Assembly (NCBI GenBank): GCA_964645755.1 | Contig: CAZYBT010000009.1 | Location: 1 to 47,896, forward strand | Direction of reading: 5' to 3' | DNA: 47,896 nt | Source: VMCP01 sp964645755 | Lineage (GTDB): Bacteria; Bacteroidota; Bacteroidia; NS11-12g; UBA955 | Part shown: piece after piece, positions 18,401 to 25,922 of the stretch | How the letters are laid out: each line of letters opens with the position of its first letter | Position numbering within the stretch: the first letter of the stretch is position 1 | The notes under the pieces: model-generated | What the model was told of the DNA's origin: nothing | The model's input: the letters and a program-made list of their open reading frames with translations, nothing else | Database searches by the model: none | Translations under genes and position numbers: made by a program

Positions 18401-19605
18401 AAAATCAAAATCTGAGGTATCAATTAGCAGAACAAGGTGCGCTTAAAAATGATATACGTCAAGCAAATTTCTTTAAAAATAATTTCACCCAAAATATATC
18501 AGGAAGTATAACAGTAGAACCTATCAAGGACTTCAGAATTAGAATGGATTTCTCTCGTTCTGAAACAAGAGGTACTCAATCAATTTTCAAATATGACGGA
18601 TTTCAATGGATGGATCAAGGTTTAACTGAAAATGGAACTTTCAGCATTACGGGTTGGTTTTACGGAAATCATTTTGTTCAAGACCGCAATGAAAATGAAA
18701 ACCATCCAAATCAAAATTTCGATGATTTTCTATCCAATCGATATACTGTTGCTTCCAGACTTCAAACCGAAAAACTCGGTTATTCGCAAATTGATCCAAC
18801 AACAAAATTCCCTAGTGGATTTAGTAAAAATTCCCAAGATGTTTTGATTGGATCTTTCTATTCTACTTACAGTGGATTGGATGTGGGTAGAGCCAGTATC
18901 GATAATTTAAAAGGATTCCCAACAATACCATTGCCAAACTGGAATATCAATTACAATGGCTTAACCAAGATTAAAGCGTTATCTAAAATATTCACCAACA
19001 TCAACTTCAAACATGCCTATAACGGTAAATACTCAGTTGGTGATTACACGAGGAATTTGAAATACAATGAAACTGAAACTCCAACTCAAGGTGTAGATTT
19101 GACACCGAAATATCAAATTGCCAACGTTACCATTAGTGAAGGTTTCATGCCTTTGATTGGTGTAAATATAACCACAAAAAATAATTGGACACTTGGTTTT
19201 GAATATAAAAGATCTCGCGTATTGAAATTGTTTGCAGCAAGTTTCAATTTAACCGAAATGCGTCAAAACGAATTCCAAATGTCTGCAGGATATAGAGTTA
19301 CTGGATTAACTTTACCAATTAAAAGAAGGGGTCGTAAAATATACCTCCCGAACGATTTCAGATTTGACTTGGCTGTTTCTATTAATGATAATGTAACCAT
19401 CATTCGCAAAATTGATGTGAATGTAAATCGATATACTGCTGGGATGCAGAATATCAGAATTACACCATCTGTTACATATCAAATCAATCAAAAAGTGAAT
19501 TTCGCATTGAGGTATAATCGTGTTATCATGGATCCAAAAATTGCAACTCAATTCTATACTTCCTTGACAGATTTTGGCATTGAATTACGTTACACTTTCA
19601 ATTAA
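12466..19605 (+). CDS. sprA: Type IX secretion outer-membrane translocon SprA (Sov)
   Basis: SprA is the giant single-chain beta-barrel through which folded CTD-bearing cargo crosses the outer membrane, and it is needed for gliding adhesin secretion. The protein has 2379 residues from the ATG at 12466 (a GTG one codon earlier is equally possible), matching the family size of about 2400. Residues 1-38 are a signal peptide (hydrophobic GILLLFFAFFA, cleavage near LAQ). The body is rich in beta strands with aromatic girdles throughout and ends in a strand with terminal aromatic, ELRYTFN, as expected of a barrel. The segments LEWKYNPKTNKYEAF and LSNPAISKIFGAGGVDFQLSG fit the SprA N-terminal domain. 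A Lys/Pro/Ser-rich linker near residues 1880-1920 is presumably an exposed loop. porZ follows after 7 bp. None of the GAGGGAC words occurs in these 7.1 kb. Confidence 0.95.
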   Translation: MTKNICFGKILQKNVLQISQGILLLFFAFFASNVTLAQSDTSSVKYKIAKPNGSDKNNSTSSNIDLDDPLKLEWKYNPKTNKYEAFKQLGSLSYPTGQSLSVTEYFQMVSKDKTSEYYRKKTQNTDYSNPTSKGGISNYINAELSNPAISKIFGAGGVDFQLSGSAMIKLGGTINEIRNPNFSKRQQLYFVPVFDQQLQIAANGSIGEFVKLGINYDTEAQFDFDNQTNLGWKGKPDGILKDVQVGNVSLNLPTQLIKPVPNLFGFANSLQLGKTTIKTVFSQNKGQSTETVLKGGAQMNEFKITADNYDQNKHFFLSQFFRENYDKALENMPIVASGVVINRVEAWITNRNANVETPRDILVFQDLGEANPYRSNLGGSPNKVADNASNNLYATIQNDDQSRKLGTAIDRVYQTFPNFEQSVDFDLLNYARQLQSNEFTINTQLGFISLNQPLNNDEILAVAFEYTYNGVTYQVGEFSRDIPPGDQKLLYLKMLKGNTIRTRLPMWRLMMKNIYSLNTYSLTLEDFKLNVIYADDTSGADYGYLPVGNADLPYLKNAQPLIKVFGLDKLNRQQEAKPDGVFDAIEGLTVQTQFARIIFPVVEPFGDFLRSRFETRSDLADFYCYDALYDSTKFLAAQDVKHNKFFIQGSYKSSNGAELFLGTTNLQRGSVRVTANGRPLQEGMDYEVDYAMGRVRIINQGLLQGGAEIRASADGQSFFNIQQKTLLGARVEHKYSKNMMFGGTILHMYERPLTTKTNFNEEPLLNTIIGADFAYSSKSRFITKLVDKLPFIETKEISNITAYAEYAQVFPHNFASQGDQRGVSNLEDFENAALPNDFKVVNNWVVASIPQKQPDLFPETKFGDKRMWLNQHAKLSYYTIDQLFYRDADMPTNIQNRIDEILSDPYMRQIDQREVFPQRNFPQGTPTILPTLDLSFNPKERGLYNFNTDPTKIDGDGKLLDPRNSWAGIMRRVDQNDFEAANIDYVEIWMMDPLINNPNLNGELLLHFGNVSEDILPDRRKSFENGLPTSANNLNETDTSAFGIIPTSPQINFAFDNNPTTLKSQDLGLDGLGDAEEKVFYDTAYLAKIANNFGTGSKLYQQAFIDPSNDNFKHYLEEDYTSNDADIVQRYSRFQGMEGNSNPDKFTGQYADMPKSSSPNPDFEDINRDFTMNQSEDYYQYRIKISASELQMGKNYVADVVNNTVKLRNGSDKAIKWYQFKIPIRQFEKAVGNISDFKSIRFMRMVLTGFNDEAVLRMGYINLVRADWRRYSNSLKNPGAIVPTDPNDGTKFVVSTVNLEENGKRAPVAYVTPPGVERVQNMASLGTVLENEQSISLQVCDLKPGDARGAFKTANFDIRNYKRLQMFLHAEESGSSAIADGEVSAFIRFGTDLTNNYYEYEIPLTLTRGFVNGNSANSDKLVWPDQNFIDLEFQKLIDLKIARQNANWPMTAPYKGDLDKGKIYVMGLPDLSNIKVMMIGVKNKSNLPACFEIWANELRVKEIANSGGWAALANVQAQLADFGQLNMAGSIRTIGFGDVDKKLNDRSLTNNFNYDIASNLELGKFFPAKMGVTIPMYIGWSENFVRPKFNPLNPDVELEQFLSSIANPEARDKARLAAEDYNSLYSFNISNFKVASGSSKKPKPWGISNFNASYSYQNNYRRNQQIEEQFYKTTQITLGYNYAFTTKFIRPFSKIFKSNYLALIRDFNFNLIPSSFSSQLQLNRLYSESQSRNNNSFKQVNPRFYDKNFTLTRNFNASLPLTNSITITYMANVAARIQEPFGRIDTKEKQDSIYQEFAGFGRISKFYQTTNVTYTLPFSKIGFLKWISSSASYIGSYEWNQAPPAFTTLGNRIQNSQDINVTTQFNFTQLYSMVPWLKDYNKPKSKNKGKGKPNDKSKPAPSEDGPKFESAIEKGKDDKPKVNPVVMAVGNFITMFKNASLNIQRKEGTELPGFAYRPDYFGQNFKHLQPGLGFVFGLQNQNLRYQLAEQGALKNDIRQANFFKNNFTQNISGSITVEPIKDFRIRMDFSRSETRGTQSIFKYDGFQWMDQGLTENGTFSITGWFYGNHFVQDRNENENHPNQNFDDFLSNRYTVASRLQTEKLGYSQIDPTTKFPSGFSKNSQDVLIGSFYSTYSGLDVGRASIDNLKGFPTIPLPNWNINYNGLTKIKALSKIFTNINFKHAYNGKYSVGDYTRNLKYNETETPTQGVDLTPKYQIANVTISEGFMPLIGVNITTKNNWTLGFEYKRSRVLKLFAASFNLTEMRQNEFQMSAGYRVTGLTLPIKRRGRKIYLPNDFRFDLAVSINDNVTIIRKIDVNVNRYTAGMQNIRITPSVTYQINQKVNFALRYNRVIMDPKIATQFYTSLTDFGIELRYTFN

Positions 19606-19612
19606 TTGATTT

Positions 19613-21829
19613 ATGCGTAAAAGAATCGTACTCAGCATATTAAACGTTTTTTTAATTGTTTCGGCATTTTCACAACTCATACCCACAGGAAATTGGAGAA
19701 CCCATTACAGTTATCAATTTGCCGTTTTATGTGAAGCTACTGATCGGTTTGTTTATGCATCAAGCGAACAAGGATTCTGGAGAACATCGAACAATGGAGA
19801 AATGAAAAAACTTCAAAAAGAAGATGGATTTCATTCAGCAGAGATTACTCATTTAGCCTATAACCCCAATCTTAATACACTTTTCATTGGCTATATCGAC
19901 GGAAATATCGATTTGCTCATCAACGATCAAAGAATTGTGAACATCCCGGGTTTCTTTAATAAGCCTTTACAGGGTGATAAAAGAATCAACCACGTTTCAT
20001 TCTATCTGAATGATGCTCTGGTTTCAACCAACTTTGGTTTACTCGTTGTGAATCTCAAACAATTTGAAATCAAAGATAGTTACACCTCCATCGGAAAAAA
20101 TGGAAGTTCTATTCGTATTCTTGCGAGCTCTATTTTGGGGGACAGTATTTTCGCGAGTTCCACTGATGGAATTTTATCGGCAAAATGGAGCTCTACGGTA
20201 AATTTGAATGATTTCAATCAATGGAATTATATCTCTACAAAAAAATTAAGTACCCAACTTTGTAGCTACAACAACACTCTCTATTTCTTAAATGATAGCT
20301 TGGTTTACTCCTATAAAAATGGTTTCGAAATTCCGCTAACCACTCAAAAAACTTTTACACCCCGAATTTTTAGTAACAACAGAGGATTGCATATTGTGCA
20401 ACAAGGGAACATACTCAACTACAATTCAAACGGAATCACAAAAACTTTTGTGAATGTTGTGGTTTCGGCAACTCAATTCAATGATGGAATCTATTGGTTT
20501 TGTACTGGTTATGGACCTGGAGTCATTAAGAACGATAATCCCAATTATGCTTTTATGCCCAACGGGCCCTCCAATCCTTCCGTTTTTGCAATGTCCAAAT
20601 CTGGTAGTCAGCTAATTTGCTCTGGTGGTGGTGTGTCTAATACGTTTGGAAATGGTTTCAACACGTCGGGTTTTTATATTTATAACAACAATGAATGGAC
20701 ATCCAACCCAGAGTCCCCCAAGAAAACAAATATGTACGATTTTACATATGTGTGTCATCGAAAAAGTAATAATCTTTATTACATTGGATCACATACACAA
20801 GGAATTTTGGTTCTAAAGGGTAAAGAAATTATTGATTTGATTGATGAAACAAACTCTCCTTTAGTGAGGGCTGATGTTGTGAATTTTATTCGAATCGGAG
20901 GCATTGCAGAAGATTCAAAAGGGAACTTGTGGATAGGAAATTATGGAAACAGCAAAGCCCTTCTGTGTCTTACAAAATCGAATACTTGGTATAGTTTTAA
21001 TGTAAACACCTCAGATATCACTGGTCTTTGCATTGATGCGAACGACAGAAAATGGATCAAAACTCCATCAGGTATTGTAGTATTTGACGAAGGGAATATC
21101 ACCAATTCTTTCGATGATAGATTGGTTTCTATCAATAGCAATAACGGATTAATTAGCAATGAAGTACTCTCTATGGCAGCTGATAAAAATGGATATGTTT
21201 GGATAGGAACTTTACAAGGATTAAACGTTTATACAGGATCAACCAACATATTTAAAAATCCTAAAGTTGATCGCTTTATTGTAGAACAAGACGGATCAAC
21301 AGGCTATTTGATGGGTGAAGAAACCATTTACGACATAGTGGTAGATGGTGGAAATAGAAAGTGGATGGCAACTTCTAATGGTCTATTTGCAGTTGATGAA
21401 TATGGACAAAAAGTAATCAAGCATTTTACTGAAGAAAACAGTCCTTTAGCTGCGAATAAGATTATCTGTTTGGGACAGATTGATGAAACCGGAGAAATTT
21501 TCATTGGCACACCCAAAGGAATTGTATCGTATCGAAACGACGCTAAAGTGGCGAATGAAAGTTTCGGTGAAATTATTGTATATCCTAACCCAGTTCCACC
21601 GAAGTTTGATGGGGTCATCACCATTGAAGGGTTAGCCAACAACGCCGAAATCCGAATTACGGACTCACAGGCAAAATTGGTATATCAAACCAAGGCAAAC
21701 GGTGGAAAAGCTACCTGGAACGGATACCGATTAGATGGAACAAAGCCCAATAGTGGTGTATATTTCGTATTTGGAATCAATCAAGATGGCTCAGAAACAG
21801 CCATGGGTAAATTTATTTTTATAAAATAA
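19613..21829 (+). CDS. porZ: Type IX secretion system protein PorZ
   Basis: PorZ is the surface protein of the T9SS attachment complex that helps PorU process cargo. The 738-residue product starts with a signal peptide (MRKRIVLSILNVFLIVSAFS) directly followed by GNWRTHYSY, a typical PorZ beginning. The middle resembles two-component-regulator-type beta-propeller repeats, with blades ending in motifs such as DSKGNLWIGNYG, DANDRKWIKTPSG, DKNGYVWIGTLQG and DGGNRKWMATSNG. The C-terminus (from about residue 655) is a CTD-like domain with VYPNPVPP and a final strand GKFIFIK. It is 7 bp after sprA and so likely co-expressed with the translocon. The last 11 bp overlap the end of the convergent MBL hydrolase gene. 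Confidence 0.92.
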   Translation: MRKRIVLSILNVFLIVSAFSQLIPTGNWRTHYSYQFAVLCEATDRFVYASSEQGFWRTSNNGEMKKLQKEDGFHSAEITHLAYNPNLNTLFIGYIDGNIDLLINDQRIVNIPGFFNKPLQGDKRINHVSFYLNDALVSTNFGLLVVNLKQFEIKDSYTSIGKNGSSIRILASSILGDSIFASSTDGILSAKWSSTVNLNDFNQWNYISTKKLSTQLCSYNNTLYFLNDSLVYSYKNGFEIPLTTQKTFTPRIFSNNRGLHIVQQGNILNYNSNGITKTFVNVVVSATQFNDGIYWFCTGYGPGVIKNDNPNYAFMPNGPSNPSVFAMSKSGSQLICSGGGVSNTFGNGFNTSGFYIYNNNEWTSNPESPKKTNMYDFTYVCHRKSNNLYYIGSHTQGILVLKGKEIIDLIDETNSPLVRADVVNFIRIGGIAEDSKGNLWIGNYGNSKALLCLTKSNTWYSFNVNTSDITGLCIDANDRKWIKTPSGIVVFDEGNITNSFDDRLVSINSNNGLISNEVLSMAADKNGYVWIGTLQGLNVYTGSTNIFKNPKVDRFIVEQDGSTGYLMGEETIYDIVVDGGNRKWMATSNGLFAVDEYGQKVIKHFTEENSPLAANKIICLGQIDETGEIFIGTPKGIVSYRNDAKVANESFGEIIVYPNPVPPKFDGVITIEGLANNAEIRITDSQAKLVYQTKANGGKATWNGYRLDGTKPNSGVYFVFGINQDGSETAMGKFIFIK

Positions 21830-22580
21830 TTTCCAGTCCATCATAAGCCAGCTCTATCCCATCAGGTAATTCAGCGCAAACTTCATCATGGAATCCAATT
21901 TGATGGCTCATGTGCGTAAAATAGGTATTTTCCGCACCTATCTTTAAAGCCAAATCTGTTGCTTCCTTCAATGTAAAATGTGATATGTGACTTTCACGCC
22001 TCAACGCATTTAGCACCAAAACTTTACATCCTTTTATTTTCTCTATTTCAATATCGGAAATAAAATTTGCATCCGTGATGTAAACAAAATCTCCAAAGCG
22101 AAATCCAAATACCGGAAGTTTGTAATGCAACACCTCGATTGGAATAATTGGTTTATCCGCTGCATGGAACAATTCATTTTTGATTTCATGAAAATCAATC
22201 AATGGCACTCCCGGATACTTAAACTCAGCAAAAATATAATCATATTGATTTTCCAAAGCTTTTAAAACTCTGGAATCACAATAAACCTGTATATGTTCAT
22301 TTTGTATGTAATTAAAAGGTCTTACATCATCTAAACCGGCAGTATGATCTTTATGTTCGTGGGTAAAAAGTAAAGCATCGATGCGATTAATCCCTGCACG
22401 AATCATTTGATATCGAAAATCTGGCCCTGCATCAACCACGATGGATTTACCGTCCCACTCAACATGAATTGAGGCCCTGAGTCGTTTATCTTTAGGGTTT
22501 GAACTTAAACAAACATCAGACATACACCCTATTGGGGGCACTCCTTGAGATGTTCCGGTACCTAAAAATGTAATTTTCAT
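21819..22580 (-). CDS. MBL-fold metallo-hydrolase (PhnP-like)
   Basis: Predicted cytoplasmic metal-dependent phosphodiesterase of the metallo-beta-lactamase fold. The 253-residue protein begins MKITFLGTGTSQGVPPIGC, as PhnP-like and related enzymes do, and carries the dinuclear metal motif THEHKDHTAG (HxHxDH), an aspartate in YITDANF, and a late histidine motif THMSHQIG. Family members cleave cyclic nucleotides or cyclic phosphates; the actual substrate here is unknown. I chose ATG at 22580 because the family N-terminus begins there; an upstream ATG at 22598 would translate through the terminator hairpin described next. Its 3' end overlaps porZ by 11 bp, tail to tail. Confidence 0.88.
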   Translation of the reverse strand: MKITFLGTGTSQGVPPIGCMSDVCLSSNPKDKRLRASIHVEWDGKSIVVDAGPDFRYQMIRAGINRIDALLFTHEHKDHTAGLDDVRPFNYIQNEHIQVYCDSRVLKALENQYDYIFAEFKYPGVPLIDFHEIKNELFHAADKPIIPIEVLHYKLPVFGFRFGDFVYITDANFISDIEIEKIKGCKVLVLNALRRESHISHFTLKEATDLALKIGAENTYFTHMSHQIGFHDEVCAELPDGIELAYDGLEIIL

Positions 22581-22607
22581 AAAAAAAGGGTCGCTCAACA
22601 GCGACCC
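22581..22607 (-). terminator. Intrinsic terminator between the isomerase and MBL hydrolase genes
   Basis: On the minus strand an 8-bp GC-rich stem (GGGTCGCT / AGCGACCC, 22588-22607, 4-base loop) is followed by seven T (22587-22581). It would end the phosphoglucose/phosphomannose isomerase transcript. The T-tract directly touches the ATG of the MBL gene. Confidence 0.85.
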
Positions 22608-22623
22608 TCAGTATAGGATTTAA

Positions 22624-23607
22624 TTAAATATTGCTTAAATGTCCCTTTAATTGCATGATGATTCCAACTTCCATATTGTTCGCTTTTTTATCATCTGATG
22701 CCCAAATGCTCAACCAATCTGTTGCATGAATGACCTCAAATTGTGAAACCAATGAAGCATCATTCAACGGATAATCATAAACAACATTCCCTAAATCACT
22801 CAAAACTTTTTTAACGAATTCAAATCGAGCAGAAACCCTAGGATTTTGCTTGCTATTTAGGAAAATAAAATTGGTATCGTGTTTTTCATAATAGCTCTCA
22901 ATCATGTTGTGATTGGCCTCCGGTAAAACAGAAATAAAGCCTTCTCCCTTTGCATTTTCCTGAATTTGCTGGCAGAAACGAATGGCCACAGCTTCATAGT
23001 TTTTATCAGTTACAACCACAAATTTTTGATGAATGGTTGATTGAAATAAAGCATGCATTTCTTTTGCTCTTGCCAAAGCGTTTGTTGGATTTTCAAACAT
23101 GTTTTTAACTGCCTGAATTTCAGAGGACATGTCTTTACCCAAAACTTCACCCAAAATCATAATCAAATTACCCAGAGCAAATCCAAGCGTCATACGGGGC
23201 TGATATCCATTGGCGATTGTATAAAATGGCAAATTATTCTGCTGAGCAATTGCCATCAACTCTCCTCCTGCAGCCATGCAAATAATTTCACAGTTTTTAG
23301 CAACCGCTTCTTTGTACATGGTGAGAGTTTCTTCTGTATTTCCTGAATATGAACACAAAATAACCAATGTTTTTTCATTGGCATATCCCGGCATTTGATA
23401 ATCTGAATATACTTCAACAGGAATGGGCATTTCATCCCAAAAAAACAAACGCGCAATTCTTCCACCAATGCCGCTTCCTCCCAAACCACCAATTACGATA
23501 TTTTGATACTGTGAAGCTCTTTTACCATGCTGATGGTAATGACTTAACACATATTCCAATTGTTCTTTAAAATTTTCTAATGATCTTTCGTGCGTGATAA
23601 CTGACAT
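22624..23607 (-). CDS. Bifunctional phosphoglucose/phosphomannose isomerase
   Basis: Sugar isomerase of the SIS-fold PGI/PMI family, interconverting glucose 6-phosphate or mannose 6-phosphate with fructose 6-phosphate. The 327-residue length suits this short archaeal/bacterial type, which is distinct from classical Pgi (about 550). The N-terminal SIS domain has IVIGGLGGSGIGG and the phosphosugar-binding SYSGNTEET; the C-terminal half has LPEANHNMIESY, which includes the catalytic residues in this family. The start at 23607 (MSVITHERS) is preferred over one five codons upstream because a perfect -7 box ends four bases before it. It may be the main glycolytic isomerase if no classical pgi exists elsewhere. 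Confidence 0.9.
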   Translation of the reverse strand: MSVITHERSLENFKEQLEYVLSHYHQHGKRASQYQNIVIGGLGGSGIGGRIARLFFWDEMPIPVEVYSDYQMPGYANEKTLVILCSYSGNTEETLTMYKEAVAKNCEIICMAAGGELMAIAQQNNLPFYTIANGYQPRMTLGFALGNLIMILGEVLGKDMSSEIQAVKNMFENPTNALARAKEMHALFQSTIHQKFVVVTDKNYEAVAIRFCQQIQENAKGEGFISVLPEANHNMIESYYEKHDTNFIFLNSKQNPRVSARFEFVKKVLSDLGNVVYDYPLNDASLVSQFEVIHATDWLSIWASDDKKANNMEVGIIMQLKGHLSNI

Positions 23608-23611
23608 ATAG

Positions 23612-23641
23612 CAAAAATACAATTATCGGCTTTCAATTCAA
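23612..23641 (-). promoter_or_regulatory. Isomerase promoter (TTG-N19-TATTTTTG)
   Basis: On the minus strand TTG (23639-23641) is followed after 19 bases by TATTTTTG (23612-23619), which ends four bases before the ATG. It fully matches the Bacteroidota promoter and predicts a leaderless mRNA. Confidence 0.7.
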
Positions 23642-23660
23642 AAACAAGTTGGTGAAAGGC

Positions 23661-23696
23661 AAAAAAAAAGACCGCTTTTCAGCGGTCTTTTTTTTT
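23661..23696. terminator. Intrinsic terminator after the PpiD-like gene
   Basis: A perfect 16-bp inverted repeat with a GACCGCT core, TTTC loop and flanking A and T runs on both sides, 15 bp past the stop of the minus-strand foldase gene. The symmetric T-tracts make it usable in either direction, but only the minus-strand gene needs it. Confidence 0.9.
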
Positions 23697-23710
23697 CAAT
23701 GAGTGTATTA

Positions 23711-25837
23711 TTATTGATTCCACTCAAATTTATAACGGTAGTCTTGGATATTGGCACTTTTTGTCAATACCTCAGAAATTCTATTTGCCAAATATTGCGG
23801 TTGGTTCATAAAATCCATCTGATCCGGTGTGGTTAAAACAGATGATGGTACTGAAACCTCAGGACGCTTGTCTAAGAAAATCACCGCAGCAACATTTTTA
23901 CCAGCGAACGCTTTGGTAGTCGATTTTTCTTTCGCTCCAAAAATTGCTCCCAAAACCGGCAACTCCTGTCCCATTTGTGGTACAAAATTTTGTCCGAATC
24001 TCACTCCGTCTAAAGAAGTAACCAAGCCATTTACACTGCTCGCCAAAGACTCAGCAGTTTTTGCTTTTTCCATTGCTTTCGCCAATTTATCGGCAGCCAT
24101 TCTCCCTTTTAATCGCTCACGAACCAAAGGCTCAATTTCTGATTTTACATTTTCCAATGTAGCATATCCAATGTGTTTGATATTCTCAACTTTTACAATA
24201 ACCTGCTTGTTTGAGAAAGCAAAAACTTCTGATACATCTCCAACTTTGCGTTTAGCATCAAACAACCAGTACATGATTGTTCTAGAATCAGCAGCAGCAT
24301 CAATACCAGGGATGGTTTTTTGATCAGTTGTAAAATCCTTTGAAACACGTGGCAATGTACCAGCTTTTTCAACAGCTTTATCGAAATCACTCTTAATTGA
24401 GTTTTTGAAGTTTCTTGATTTTTCATCTACAACTTTAACAGTAGATTGACCAGCACTAATTTCAACCTCATTTTGGATGAAACTAATTTTTGTTGCATCT
24501 GGACCAGCCACCATTTTGATGATGTGATATCCAAACTGTGTTTTCACCAAACCAACTTGTCCAGCACTTGCAGTTCTGCAGAAGTTCGCAAATTCAGGTA
24601 CGAATTTACTAGGATTTGACCAACCCAAGTCTCCACCATTTCTAGCAGAACCTTGATCAGTTGAAAATTTGCCTGCCAATTCAGCAATGTTTCCACCACC
24701 TTTTACTTGAGCAAACAATTCTTGAGCTTTTTTCAAAGCATCAATTGAATCTTTAATTGTAGAACCGTCAGGTAATTGTCCGCTCAAAGGGATCAAAATA
24801 TGACTTGCTTTTACAAAAGCAACCGTATCGCTTTTTTGCTTTACCTTTTGCCAGATATAAAATTTTCCTTCCTTGTACAATGGACCAATCACAGAATTCA
24901 ATGGAGAGTTCCACACAACTTCTGAAATTTCTAAAGGAGCGTCTTTAGGCAAGTCGGCACGAGAAATCAATGGAGTTGCAGTGGTCGTATCTGGTTCACC
25001 AGCTTTCATTCCCTCTGCTGTAGATTGAGCCGTTTTGATTGCATACATCGTATCTTCTCTTGAAGGAATGATATCGAAAACAACATATTTAAAACCTCTA
25101 GCCTCTTGAGTCGACTTATATTTCTCTTTGTATTCATCGAGATACTCGTTCAAGTCATCTTCAGTTACTTTAATATCTTTCTCTGGAATTGAATTGATAT
25201 CTACAGAAACAATTTTACCAGAAGCAACTTGGTTAGCCGCAATATATTCATATTTTTTCTCAGCCTTCGTTTTGTAAGAGCACTTAGACAAGTAAGTAGC
25301 GTAACGAACAGTGAGTTCATTTTCCTTCATTCTATTCACATAATCTGCCAATCTTGCTTTCATTTGCGGATTACTTTTCGCTTGACGGAAAATTCCTTCA
25401 ACCTTTTTAGGATCAAATTTACCATCAGTTTGGAATGATGGGTCGCCCATGATTGATTCTTCTGGATGAGCACCAACCATCATTTCATTATAATCTTCGT
25501 CAGAAACTTCAATTCCCGCTTTTTTGATTTGTGAATACACCAATTTGCTTTTCAACAATTCATTCCAAGCCTTTTGAAACAACTCACCACGATTCTTCTC
25601 TGTGATTTCATATTCAGGATTGCTTTCTTTCTCTGCAACATACAATTCTTGAGCGATTTCAAGAATTTCTTTCTCTCTCACTTTTTCATCCTTCATCTCA
25701 GCAATAACATCGCGATTTTCATCACCCTGCGGTGAATTTTTTCCGGAGATCCAATCTCCTACCACAAACAATACCAAAGCCACCACGATTACTACCGCTA
25801 CCCAGCCTGAATTTCTTAATTTCTGTATAACTGCCAT
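23711..25837 (-). CDS. PpiD-like periplasmic foldase (SurA_N / parvulin-type peptidyl-prolyl isomerase)
   Basis: Membrane-anchored chaperone and proline isomerase that helps exported proteins fold. The 708-residue protein has one N-terminal membrane segment (about residues 10-30, SGWVAVVIVVALVLFVVGDWI) with a short cytoplasmic head. A helical SurA_N-like chaperone region (about 40-190) contains TDGKFDPKKVEGIFRQA. A parvulin rotamase domain lies at about residues 340-450 (ASHILIPL, GGDLGWSNPSKFVPEFANF, FGYHIIKM), and a second, degenerate rotamase-like or helical C-terminal region follows. Length and order match PpiD-type proteins of Bacteroidota. Transcribed alone from its own promoter and ended by a strong terminator. 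Confidence 0.9.
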   Translation of the reverse strand: MAVIQKLRNSGWVAVVIVVALVLFVVGDWISGKNSPQGDENRDVIAEMKDEKVREKEILEIAQELYVAEKESNPEYEITEKNRGELFQKAWNELLKSKLVYSQIKKAGIEVSDEDYNEMMVGAHPEESIMGDPSFQTDGKFDPKKVEGIFRQAKSNPQMKARLADYVNRMKENELTVRYATYLSKCSYKTKAEKKYEYIAANQVASGKIVSVDINSIPEKDIKVTEDDLNEYLDEYKEKYKSTQEARGFKYVVFDIIPSREDTMYAIKTAQSTAEGMKAGEPDTTTATPLISRADLPKDAPLEISEVVWNSPLNSVIGPLYKEGKFYIWQKVKQKSDTVAFVKASHILIPLSGQLPDGSTIKDSIDALKKAQELFAQVKGGGNIAELAGKFSTDQGSARNGGDLGWSNPSKFVPEFANFCRTASAGQVGLVKTQFGYHIIKMVAGPDATKISFIQNEVEISAGQSTVKVVDEKSRNFKNSIKSDFDKAVEKAGTLPRVSKDFTTDQKTIPGIDAAADSRTIMYWLFDAKRKVGDVSEVFAFSNKQVIVKVENIKHIGYATLENVKSEIEPLVRERLKGRMAADKLAKAMEKAKTAESLASSVNGLVTSLDGVRFGQNFVPQMGQELPVLGAIFGAKEKSTTKAFAGKNVAAVIFLDKRPEVSVPSSVLTTPDQMDFMNQPQYLANRISEVLTKSANIQDYRYKFEWNQ

Positions 25838-25868
25838 AATTTTATTACGCTATTTTTTTTAAAGAAGG

Positions 25869-25899
25869 CAAAAATAGGTTTTCAACACCGATTTTTCAA
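25869..25899 (-). promoter_or_regulatory. PpiD-like gene promoter (TTG-N20-TATTTTTG)
   Basis: On the minus strand TTG (25897-25899), 20 bases, then TATTTTTG (25869-25876). Unlike several neighbours, it lies 31 bases before the ATG, so this mRNA should have a short leader. Confidence 0.65.
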
Positions 25900-25922
25900 G
25901 CCTTTTTTAATCTAATTTTAAT

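Noticed and set aside
22588..22607. Regulatory RNA or riboswitch at the hairpin before the MBL gene
   Set aside because: The simple 8-bp stem and T7 are sufficient as an intrinsic terminator, and there is no room for an aptamer in the 43-bp gap.
23829..24323. 164-codon plus-strand open frame inside the PpiD-like gene
   Set aside because: Antisense shadow of a well-supported gene, no homology recognised and no start context.
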